The position numbers and the translations under genes were made by a program. DNA of 64,000 bases from Euborellia annulipes. Its lineage: Eukaryota; Arthropoda; Insecta; Dermaptera; Anisolabididae. The stretch lies in assembly GCA_023213315.1 (NCBI GenBank), contig JAKCPI010003228.1:1-64000 (forward strand), read 5' to 3'. Under the pieces are notes generated by a model, which ran no database searches, was not told the origin of the DNA, and worked only from the letters and a program-made list of their open reading frames with translations. This document shows positions 10,691 to 19,932 of the stretch, one piece after another; within the stretch, counting starts at the first letter, position 1, and each line of letters opens with the position of its first letter.

Positions 10691-11811
10691 ATTGTGACCA
10701 TCCACATGGAAAGGTACCAAATCTTCACTGGGCTAATTTTCAGGAGAGCAGATTTACTAAAAAGTTCAAAAAAATCTATATTTTTTTTATTATTGATTCC
10801 GATTCTCTAGTTCGTCATCTTAAACTCGTATGATGAAATATTCGATTCATCAGAATCGATGTATTTTATATAGAAAAATGAAAAAACAAGACAAAGGTGT
10901 GATAAGAGAAAAGGGACCAAACAAACTTTAAACTCATTTTTCTCAAAATTAGGTTTTTCATAACCAAAATTTTAAAAATTCATATCTTTCAAACAAAAAA
11001 TGATAAAAAAAATACTAAAAATACCGGCTTGTCTAGCAGGTTGTGTTCTGCACAGAAAGCATAAAAACTCAATGACCCCGATGAAGATTGGGTACCTTTT
11101 AATGTGGACGGTCACATATGATACTGGAAAGGTAAGAAAATAAATAAACTCACCAGATGAGAATAACAAGAATTGAAGATTGACTTCCTCTTCGCTTCTC
11201 GTAGTCGTAAGCGTCAAGTTGACGTGTCATGGCCATTGGTAAGATCGTTCTTGCATAGGTCAGATGCCATTCCTCTCTATTCATCGCCCTCGGTTTTGAA
11301 ACCCGAAGCGGACTGCCTGTGAATGATTTCAACTAGTCGATCTATGGTGATCTGCGTGGTTTTTTCCCTGAACTTTGCTCTCCATAATGATCTTATCGAG
11401 GGCAATTTCTCAGAGAATTATGCAGGATTCGATCGGAAACAATTGCCTCCAGGCGCATTTTCACCCCAGCTCCAGGTCTCCATCTCCAGCGCCACATTTA
11501 ATGGTAAAAAGCGTTTATGCGGTCTTGGTTTTTTCTTAGAGCACGTCTCGGACCTATACAAAAAGATGGAAAAGATCAGTGTTTGCAGCAGTCTAATTTT
11601 ACTTGTTTTACCTACTACTACACAGAGCTAATTTAAAATTAAAAATTCGTTCGTTTTTTCATTTTTTTATGTCTGTTGATCAAATTATTGTATTAGATTA
11701 TTAAGGTGTACCTTGTTTCATTATATTTCATCTCGCTGCGTTTTCTTTGAAACATTCTGGCTTAAAACAGCTCAAGATTTTTCTCTCTCTGAAAATTTCT
11801 TGATAGATATG

Positions 11812-11853
<42 letters not shown>

Positions 11854-11994
11854 GATGAAGAGAGATAGTGTCTCTCCGAGATCCAAACATATCAGTTTAA
11901 AGGAATGTCTTTTGATCCGAATCACATCAAAAATAAAAAATTAAATAAATAATCAAAATCTCGACTTCGAATTTTTGACATGAATCCAATACTT

Positions 11995-12030
<36 letters not shown>

Positions 12031-12058
12031 ACATATATACATAGGTAAGAGAAAGTAA
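10691..12058. repeat. Array unit A
   Basis: First of four large paralogous units. In order: TIR segment Z (10691-11116, ends TGTGACC...CCACATG and CATGTGGACGGTCACA-like), a LINE C-terminal fragment (11155-11640, minus), an exon-like 77-bp block on minus (11712-11788, acceptor TTTTCAG, donor AACAAG|GTACACC), an AT microsatellite at 11814-11850, and a terminus with CT and TA repeats ending GGTAAGAGAAAGT. Unit A alone keeps the full left end of Z. Confidence 0.65.
11155..11640 (-). pseudogene. Non-LTR retrotransposon C-terminal fragment, unit A (type 1)
   Basis: Translation on minus gives, across stops and frameshifts, YRSETCSKKKPRP, then ..WID.L, KSFTGSPLR and NREEWHLTYARTI, ending near DAYDYEKRRGSQS. 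This order matches the region after reverse transcriptase in RTE/Jockey-type LINE proteins (SYGxETW ... RIPWxxRRTN ... ILEELG ... GRSPxRWxD ... AxNREEWR). This copy lacks the roughly 40-bp RIPWAAHRTN segment found in units B and C. Confidence 0.6.
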
Positions 12059-12065
12059 AAATAAT

Positions 12066-12485
12066 ATCAGGAATGAAAGTCGGAAGAAAAATGAAGCCAG
12101 AATTTTTTCTTTAAAAATATATTTCAACAGCTGACGTTTCGGCTTTGGTCAAAGCCATCCTCGGAGCTGCTGTTGATCTTCATATACATATATTTTGCAT
12201 TGTATCCGGTATTAAAATTAATTTAGGATATAACTAACATCAGGGAAAAAAGTTTTCAGTTCAAGATAAACTTTTTCCTTCTTCTATCACCAATACAATA
12301 TATTTATTTTTTGTGCCTAATGTGATAATTGACTCAGGGCAGTACAATTTCATCACCGACGGCCGACCAAAGCCGAAACATCAGCTGTTGAAATATATCT
12401 TTAAAGAAAAAATTCTGGCTGCATTTTTCTTCCAACTTTCATTCCTGATATAAATTCCAGCAGCCATAAAATACCATTACACTAC
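12066..12485 (+). mobile_element. Palindromic element with 12-bp TSD and empty site in unit C
   Basis: Arms about 12066-12155 and 12364-12454 pair (ATCAGGAATGAAAGT / ACTTTCATTCCTGAT). A tail of about 31 bp follows the right arm. The duplication AGTAAAAATAAT is perfect (12054-12065, 12486-12497). In unit C the same position (around 16062-16080) reads straight through with one copy, which proves the insertion. A hammerhead-like core lies on the minus strand at 12132-12172. Confidence 0.85.
12132..12172 (-). ncRNA. Hammerhead-like motif (one core mismatch)
   Basis: On the minus strand CCGAGGA replaces CTGANGA. Stem II GGCTTTG...CAAAGCC is strong and GAAACGTC follows. The T-to-C change in the core suggests reduced or lost cleavage. 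The other arm keeps CAAAGCCGAAACAT but not the CTGANGA side. Confidence 0.45.
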
Positions 12486-12510
12486 AGTAAAAATAATCAT
12501 TTAACGGCTG

Positions 12511-12870
12511 GGAATATGGAAGGATGTGGAAGTGCAGGCAGCCAAAAATAAAATACTCTCTGTGAATGTTCAAACCACCATCATTATTTGACTGTTTCTA
12601 AACCTATGAAAATAGCAAATTTTAATATTATTAAAACTTTCAAATTCATATAGTATCATCATACCTATTTAATTAAATAAAATAAGTAGTCGAATAAAAT
12701 ACCAACTAAGACTTACTGTTATCTATAATTATAGAGACTTAACTCTCTCTCAATAGATTTGTTCACTGAGGATGGGTGAATAAATTTTGCCCGAAACATT
12801 TGAACATTCACAGAGAATCGAGAGTGTTTTATTTATGGCTGAATGCCCTTCAACACCCTTCCATAAATAT
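12511..12870. mobile_element. Palindromic element X, copy 1, with hammerhead-like core
   Basis: Arms (GCAGCCAAAAATAAAATACT... and ..GTGTTTTATTTATGGCTG) enclose about 220 bp. A plus-strand motif at 12766-12796 reads CTGAGGA, stem II GGGT...GCCC, GAAACAT. Copy 2 at 16095-16454 is nearly identical in sequence and context, so X was present before the units duplicated. Confidence 0.6.
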
Positions 12871-12874
12871 ATAT

Positions 12875-13127
12875 TGCCTGCTGAGAATCACAGTGGCGAA
12901 AGTCCGAAAATTCAATTTTTGAGTTAAGCCTACCAAAAGTTATTAAAACGTCTTCTCTTTTGATTGCCAAAGTGGCAAAAATTTATTTCCATTCTTTGCC
13001 ATTGATTCTGGCCTGTTCATTTGTTGCCCGGCTATTTAAATGTAGTCTATATGTTTATATAACTTTCAAACGCCTTTTCTTTAATTGTTGAATTTCAGAC
13101 ATTCGCCACCATGATTCTCAGCAGGCG
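12875..13127. mobile_element. Palindromic element Y, copy 1 (intact)
   Basis: Termini TGCCTGCTGAGAATCAC and GTGATT-type GATTCTCAGCAGGCG are inverted, with CAGTGGCGAAAGTC against GACATTCGCCACC just inside. It gives the uninterrupted version of the site where a LINE inserted in copy 2 (16459-17827). A 5'-deleted copy lies at 14251-14421. Confidence 0.6.
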
Positions 13128-13146
13128 ATATATATATATATATATA

Positions 13147-14258
13147 TGTGACCGTCCACATGAAAAGGTTTGATAAGTTCGAGAAAATTGATTTTTTTTA
13201 TTATTGAATCCGATTCTCTAGTTCTTCATCTTAAACTCGTATGATGAAATATTCGATTCATCAGATTCGATGTATTTTATATAAAAAAATTGAAAAAACA
13301 AGACAAAGGTGAGATCAGAGATAAGGGACCAAACCAACTTTAAACTCATTTTTCTAAAAACTTGGATTTTCATATCTTTAAAACAAAAAAATTCAATTTT
13401 GACCCCGATGAAGATTTGGTACCTTTTAATGTGGACGGTCACATATGATACTGGAAAGGTAAGAAAATAAATAAACTCACCATATGAGAATAACAAGAAT
13501 TGAAGATTGACTTCCTCTTCGCTTCTCGTAGTCGTAAGCGTCAAGTTGACGTGTCAAGGTCCTTGGAAAGATCGTTCTTAAATCGGTCAGACGCCATTCC
13601 TCTCTATTCAACGCCCTCGGATTTGAAACCCGAAGCGGACTGCCTGTGAATGATTTCAACTAGTCGATCTATGGTGATCTGCGTGGTTTTTTCCCTGAAC
13701 TTTGCTCTCCATAATGATCTTATCGAGGGCAATTTCTCTGAGCATTATGCAGGATTCGATCGGAAACAATTGCCTCCAGGTTCATTTTCACCACCAGTTC
13801 CTCGAGGATAGAGCTGTTGGTGCGATGGGCCGCCCAAGGAATCCTGAACAGTCGTCTCCAGCGCCACATTTACTGGTAAAAGGCGTTTATGCGGTCTTTT
13901 TTAGAACACGTCTCGGACCTATACAAAAAGATGGAAAAGATCAGTGTTTGCAGCAGTCTAATTTTACTTGCTTTACCTACTACTACACAGAGCTAATTTA
14001 AAATAAAGAATTCGTTTTTTCATTTTTTTTATGTCTGTTGATCAAATTATTGTATTAGATTTTTAAAGTGTACCTTGTTTCATTATATTTCATCTCGCTG
14101 CGTTTTCTTTGAAACATTCAGCCTTAAAACAGCTCAAGATTTTTCTCTCTCTGAAAATTTCTTGATAGATATATTATATATATATATATATATGTGATGA
14201 TGAGAGATAGTGTCTCTCCGAGCTCCAAACATATCAGTTGAAAGGAATGTCTTTTGAT
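13147..14258. repeat. Array unit B, with a deletion junction
   Basis: Contains Z (13147-13443, left end shortened), the LINE fragment (13482-13990), the 77-bp exon-like block on minus (14074-14150) with the same splice borders, and an AT microsatellite. The unit then jumps directly into the right part of Y: X, the R-like terminus and the left part of Y are missing. The junction lies in TCTTTTGAT (14250-14258), a word present at both breakpoints in the intact units. Confidence 0.65.
13482..13990 (-). pseudogene. Non-LTR retrotransposon C-terminal fragment, unit B (type 2)
   Basis: Same region as in unit A, but it retains the segment reading RIPWAAHRTNSSILEEL and VKMNLEAIVSDRILHNAQRN, with frameshifts, then SFTGSPLR and NREEWRLTDLRTI. 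Clearly derived from the post-RT domain of a LINE. Inactive. Confidence 0.65.
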
Positions 14259-14421
14259 TGCCAAATTGGCGAAAATATATTTCCATTCTTTGCATTGATT
14301 CTGGCCTATTCATTTGTTGCTCGGCTATTTAAATGTAGTCTATATGTTTATAAAACTTTCAAACGCCTTTTCTTTAATTGTTGAATTTCAGACATTCGCC
14401 ACCATGATTCTCAGCAGGCGA
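14251..14421. mobile_element. Y fragment fused to unit B
   Basis: Right two thirds of Y (starting GATTGCCAAATTGGCG, ending GATTCTCAGCAGGCG). Its left part was lost in the deletion described for unit B. Confidence 0.6.
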
Positions 14422-14695
14422 TATATATATAAAAATGTGACCGACCACATGAAAAGGTTTGGTAAGTTCAAGAAAATTGATTTTTTTTTTATTATTGAAT
14501 CCGATTCTCTAGTTCTTCATCTTAAACTCGTATGATGAAATATTCGATTCATCAGATTCGATGTATTTTATATAAAAAAATTGAAAAAACAAGACAAAGG
14601 TGAGATCAGAGATAAGGGACCAAACAAAATTTAAACTCATTTTTCTCAAAACTAGGATTTTCATAACCAAAATTTTAAAAATTCAAGCTTCACAG

Positions 14696-14949
14696 AGATT
14701 CCAGGTTTAGTTAGATGGATTTTCCAACTTATAAATAAGGAAAAATAAAATTTCTCTTATTATTTATAAAAAATTTATTGGCCAACTCGATGCACAATCT
14801 AAGTTTCGCATCGAGTTGGCCAATAAATTTTTAATAAATAATAAGAGAAATTTTATTTTTCCTTATTTATAAGTTGGAAAATCCATCTAACTAAACCTGG
14901 AATCTGTGTGAAGTTTAAATTAAATCACCTGGTTTGAGATCCTATGTAA
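14696..14949 (+). mobile_element. Near-perfect hairpin element, 12-bp TSD, empty sites in units A and D
   Basis: Arms 14697-14793 and 14808-14914 are almost exact inverted copies, separated by a 14-bp loop. A tail of about 35 bp follows, then the duplication TTTAAAAATTCA (14684-14695, 14950-14961). Units A (near 10970) and D (near 18085) show the uninterrupted site with one copy. Same plan as the hammerhead elements: palindrome plus one-sided tail plus TSD of more than 10 bp. Confidence 0.85.
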
Positions 14950-15132
14950 TTTAAAAATTCATATCTTCCAAACAAAAAATTATAAAAAAATACTAAAAAT
15001 ACCGGCTTGTCTAGCAGGTTGTGTTCTGCACAGAAAGCATAAAAACTCAATGACCCCGATGAAGATTGGGTACCTTTTCATGTGGACGGTCACATATGAT
15101 ACTGGAAAGGTAAGAAAATAAATAAACTCACC

Positions 15133-15655
15133 AGATGAGAATAACAAGAATTGCAGATTGACTTCCTCTTCGCTTCTCGTAGTCGTAAGCGTCAAGTTGA
15201 CGTGTCATGGTCATTGGAAAGATCGTTCTTGCATCGGTCAGACGCCATTCCTCTCTATTCAAAGCCCTCGGTTTTGTAGACCGAAGCGGACTGCCCGTGA
15301 ATGATTTCAACTAGTCGATCCATGGTGATCTGTGTGGTTTTATTCCTGAACTCTGCTCTCCATAATGATCTTATCGAGGACAATTTCTCTGAGCATTATG
15401 CAGGATTCGATAGGAAACAATTGCCTCCAGGTTCATTTTCACCCCCAGTTGCTCGAGGATAGAGCTATTGGTGCGATGGGCCGCCCAAGGAATCCTGAGC
15501 AGCGTCTCTAGCGCCATATTTACTGGTAAAAGGCGGTCATGCGGTCTTGGTTTTATCTTAGAGCACGTCTCGGACCTATACAAAAAGATGGAAAAGATCA
15601 GTGTTTGCAGCAGTCTAACTTTACTTGTTTTACCTACTACTACACAGAGCTAATT
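15133..15655 (-). pseudogene. Non-LTR retrotransposon C-terminal fragment, unit C (type 2)
   Basis: Best-preserved copy. One frame reads ..SETCSKIKPRPHDRLLP, LETLLRIPWAAHRTNSSI, LEQLGVKMNLEAIVSYRI and HNAQRNCPR before a stop; a second reads KSFTGSPLR, LNREEWRLTDARTI and TRQLDAYDYEKRRGSQS. The order matches the C-terminal region of RTE/Jockey-like LINE proteins. Confidence 0.65.
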
Positions 15656-15987
15656 TAAAATTAAAAATTCGTTTTTTCATTTTTTTATGTCTGTTGATCA
15701 AATTATTGTATTAGATTGTTAAAGTCTACCTTGTTTCATTATATTTCATCTCGCTGCGTTTTCTTTGAAACATTCTGGCTTAAAACAGCTCAAAATTTTT
15801 CTCTCTCTGAAAATTTCTTGATAGATATATTATATATTTATAATATATGATGATGAGAGATAGTGTTCTCTCCGAGCTCCAAACATATCAGTTGAAAGGT
15901 GTGTCTTTTGATCCGAATCACATCTAAAATAAAAAATTAAATAAATAATCAAAATCTCGACATCGAATTTTTGACATGAATCCAATA

Positions 15988-16047
<60 letters not shown>

Positions 16048-16094
16048 CATATATACATAGGTAAGAGAAAGTAAAAATAATCATTTAACGGCTG

Positions 16095-16454
16095 GGAATA
16101 TGGAAGGATGTGGAAGTGCAGGCAGCCAAAAATAAAATACTCTCTGTGAATGTTCAAACCCCCATCATTATTTGATTGTATCTAGACCTATGAAAATAGC
16201 AAATTTTAATATTAGAAAAACTTTCAAATTCATATAGTATCATCATACCTATTTAATTAAATAAAATAAGTAGTCGAATAAAATACCAACTAAGACTTAC
16301 TGTTATCTATAATTATAGAGACTTAACTCTCTCTCAATAGATTTGTTCACTGAGGATAGGTGAATAAATTTTGCCCGAAAGATTTGAACATTCACAGAGA
16401 ATCGAGAGTGTTTTATTTATGGCTGAATCCCCTTCAACACCCTTCCATAAATAT
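16095..16454. mobile_element. Palindromic element X, copy 2
   Basis: Near-identical to 12511-12870. The hammerhead core has CTGAGGA at 16350-16356, but stem II is weakened (ATAGG) and GAAAC has become GAAAG, so it is decaying. Confidence 0.6.
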
Positions 16455-16458
16455 ATAT

Positions 16459-17827
16459 TGCCTGTTGAGAATCACAGTGGCGAAAGTCCGAAAATTCAAT
16501 TTTTGAGATAAGCCTACCAAAAGTTAAATAAATAAATAAATTTATTACGACCCGCTTAGAGGCACCAGTCTTAGGTGGCTAGGTCCAACAAACACAATAC
16601 AAATTTAAATACAATAACAAATACAACAAAACAAAAGGAAAAAAAAATTAAATAAATAAATAAATAGAAATGCATGTCCATTAACAATCAACATGTTCAT
16701 GCATTTCCATCGAAAGAAATTAAAAAAAACAATTATCCAAAAAATTCACGCAAGCCACGAGACCAGGAGTAAACGTCACATTAGCCATCCCTTCTGAATT
16801 TTCCTCCTATGATCAACCCTAATATAATAATTTGGTTCGCGAAATCTACTTGTTATCTCCTCCCAACTCCTAATACCTTGATAAGCCTTAAACATCACCC
16901 TCACTTTTGCCCACTCCCTCCTTTCTAATAGACTAGCCCACCCTAACTCTCTAATCATCAAAGTAGGACTACGAAATCTATCAAATTTCGCAAAAACAAA
17001 TCTAGCAGCCCTTCTCTGAACCATTTCTATCTTCCCCTCTAACTGCTGCGAATGTTTGTCCCACACCATTGAACAATACTCTAAATTAGGTCTCACATAA
17101 GTTAGACAAACTTTGGACTTGACTTCTCTAGACGTACCTCTCAAAACTCTCCCAAACATCCCTACTAATTTCCTATAAGCCTTATTCACTATAAAATTTA
17201 TATGAGTATCCCACTTTAAATTCGCCTGAATGTGAACTCCCAAATATTTATAAAATTTAGATTCATTGATAATATTTCCATTGACAAAATAATTTTCAGA
17301 AGAAATCAAACTTCTACAACCAAACTTAACTAAACTTGACTTAGAGTGGTTGAGTTCCATCGAATTAGAACTACACCACTCTACAGGTTCAAATCATTCT
17401 GTAAAATGGTCCTATCACTATCCCCATCCACTATTCTATATACGACACAATCATCTGCGAAAAGCCTAATTGATGATTGCACTAAAGAAGGCAAATCATT
17501 TACATATATAAGAAAAAGAAGTGGACCTAAAACACTACCCTGTATCACCCCAGACGTGACATTTACACTATCTGACAGACCGTTACCTACTTTTGCTATT
17601 TGTGTTCTATCATTAAGAATCAATATCATCAATAAAAAAACGTTAAAACGTTTTCTCTTTTGATTGCCAAATTGGCGAAAATATATTTCCATTCTTTGCC
17701 ATTGACTCTGGCCTATTCATTTGTTGCTCGGCTATTTAAATGTAGTCTATATGTTTATAAAACTTTCAAACGCCTTTTCTTTAATTGTTGAATTTCAGAC
17801 ATTCGCCACCATGATTCTCAGCAGGCG
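16459..17827. mobile_element. Y copy 2, split by a LINE
   Basis: Left part 16459-16525 and right part 17641-17827 rejoin into the same sequence as Y copy 1. The interruption is the LINE fragment described separately. Confidence 0.6.
16526..17640 (-). pseudogene. 5'-truncated LINE (Jockey/CR1-like) with frameshifted reverse transcriptase
   Basis: The minus strand encodes the RT segment GVIQGSVLGPLLFLIYVNDL and IRLFADDCVVYR (catalytic F-A-D-D), ending near residue LNL. After a frameshift comes WCSSNSMELNHSKSS...YLGVHIQANLKWDTHI, then RPNLEYCSMVWDKH and VQRRAARFVFAKF, with a stop at 16776. Order and wording match the C-terminal half of RT in the Jockey/CR1 group. The 3' end has an AAATA-type tail at 16526-16540. 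It inserted into element Y; the empty site is unit A-B (12940-12950). Not functional. Confidence 0.85.
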
Positions 17828-17840
17828 ATATATATATAAA

Positions 17841-19030
17841 AATGTGACTGTCCACATGAAAAGGTTTGGTAAGTTCAAGAAAATTGATTTTTTTTTTATT
17901 ATTGAATCCGATTCTCTAGTTCTTCATCTTAAACTCGTATGATGAAATATTCGATTCATCAGATTCGATGTATTTTATATAAAAAAATTGAAAAAACAAG
18001 ACAAAGGTGAGATAAGAGAAAAGGGACCAAACCAACTTTAAACTCATTTTTCTCAAAACTAGGATTTTCATAACCAAAATTTTAAAAATTCATATCTTCC
18101 AAACAAAAAATGAATGATAAAAAAAAATACTAATAATACCGACTTGTTTAGCAGGATGTGTTCTGTACAGAAAGAATAAAAACTAAATTTTGACCCCGAT
18201 GAAGATTTTGGTACCTTTTCATGTGGAAGGTCACATATGATACTGGAAAGGTAAGAAAATAAATAAACTCACCAGATGAGAATAACAAGAAACAAGATGC
18301 AGATTGACTTCCTCCTCGCTTCTCGTAGTCGTAAGCGTCAAGTTGACGTGTCATGGTCATTGGAAAGATCGTTCTTGCATCGGTCAGACGCCATTCCTCT
18401 TTATTAAACGCCCTCGGTTTTGAAACCCGAAGCGGACTGCCTGTGAATGATTTCAACTAGTCGATCTATGGTGATCTGCGTGGTTTTTTCCCTGAACTTT
18501 GCTCTCTATAATGATCTTATCGAGGGCAATTTCTCTGAGCATTATGCAGGATTCGATCGAAAACAATTGCCTCCTTGCGCAGTTTCACCTCAGCTCCAGG
18601 TCTCCATCTCCAGCGCCACATTTAATGGTAAAAGGCGTTTATGCGGTCTTGGTTTTTTCTTAGGGCACGTCTCGGACCTATACAAAAAGATGGAAAAGAT
18701 CAGTGATTACAGCAGTCTAATTTTACTTGTTTTACCTACTACTACTACACGGATTTAAAATAAAACATTCGTTCGTTTTTTCATTATTTTATGTCCGTTG
18801 ATCAAATTATTGCATTAGATTTTTAAAGTGTACCTTGTTTCATTATATTTCATCTCGCTGCGTTATCTTTGAAACATTCACCCTTAAAACAGCTTAAGAT
18901 TTTTCTCTCTCTGAAAATTTCTTGATAGATATATTATATATATATATATATGATGTTGAGAGATAGTGCCTCTCCGAGCTCCAAACATATCATTTGAAAG
19001 GAATGTCTTTTGATTCGAATCACATCTAAA
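17841..19030. repeat. Array unit D
   Basis: Contains Z (17841-18235), a type 1 LINE fragment (18281-18760), the 77-bp exon-like block (18834-18910, minus, same AG and GT borders) and the block starting at the ATTTTAG acceptor near 19030. Beyond this it diverges into ordinary AT-rich DNA, so D is the last well-preserved unit. Confidence 0.6.
18281..18760 (-). pseudogene. Non-LTR retrotransposon C-terminal fragment, unit D (type 1)
   Basis: Same content as unit A, including absence of the RIPWAAHRTN segment. It keeps KSFTGSPLRVSKPRAFNKEE and WRLTDARTIFPMTMTRQLD. Inactive fragment. Confidence 0.6.
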
Positions 19031-19264
19031 ATAAAAAATTAATTAAATAATATAATAAAAATTTTTCACTTAAATAATTGTAAAAAGATTTAAAATATCT
19101 GGTACATTTAAATTTAATTTCCACCTTTCTCTCAATAAATTATATTAGAATTATATATTTATATAAAATATTAATAATTAGTTTACTGTAGTATAAGAAA
19201 TTTAAGGAAATTTACATATTAATAGATTAAAGAAATTAAACATTTTATTTTTCCTAAAATTAGA

Positions 19265-19820
19265 TAAAGTTATTTTACATTTCAAAAGTCAAGAAATAAA
19301 AAAATTTGTATTTCAGATAAAGAAATAAAAATAGAACCCAAATTTTATCATTCCTTGACTCATGGACTACCTTGCTATAAAGTCATAATAGTTACTAATT
19401 AAATTAATAATATGATAGGAAAATTAGAGTCATGAAAATAAATAAACTCCCCAAATGGCAAAGTGAGATGACGTTGAGTTAACTTGGATCAACGACAAGA
19501 AGAATATTGGAAGGAATTCTGATGTAGAAATAAAAATAAAATATAATTATTAGCTAATTTAATTTAATCGTTTTTTCATTTTTTTTCTTTAAGTCTATTA
19601 ATCAAATTATTGTATTAAATTATTAAGGTTTACCTTGTTTAATGATATTTAATCGCTCTCCATTTTCTTTGAAACATTCTGGCTTAAAACAGCTGAAGTT
19701 TTTTTACCTCTGTTTGAAAATTTCATGAAATATATATATATATACATATGATAGTGTGCTCTACAAACTCCAAATGAAAGGGATGTCTTTTGGTCTAAAT
19801 CACATCTAAAATAAAAAATA
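19265..19820 (-). repeat. Decayed fifth unit (gamma plus alpha modules)
   Basis: 19265-19525 parallels 9835-10146 (including module gamma at 19452-19518, without the SINE). 19560-19820 parallels the exon-like 77-bp block and its flanks (19634-19709, donor ACAAG|GTAAAC on minus). No LINE fragment or Z is present, so this may represent the unit before those insertions. Confidence 0.5.
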
Positions 19821-19932
19821 AATAAATTTAATATTAAAAAATTAGTCCCTGAAAGAGTTTATTTAAAATAAAAAATTTTTGATTTTGTTATATCTGTTAA
19901 TCAAAAGTTATAGATAGATATAGATATAGATT

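Larger units (their letters stand above)
14435..16072. repeat. Array unit C
   Basis: Contains Z (14435-15092) interrupted by a palindromic element at 14696-14949, a type 2 LINE fragment (15133-15655), the 77-bp exon-like block (15730-15806, minus), microsatellites, and the CT/TA terminus ending GGTAAGAGAAAGT at about 16068. It continues directly into X copy 2, and so supplies the empty site for the element at 12066-12485. Confidence 0.65.

Noticed and set aside
13218..13544. Repeated open frames beginning MTLTTTRSEEEVNLQ
   Set aside because: They overlap the LINE fragment in a different frame and run into TIR segment Z. The frame recurs only because the units are paralogous.
15924..16157. 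Open frame with IYIYIYIY and ERERER runs
   Set aside because: Translation of TA and CT microsatellites.
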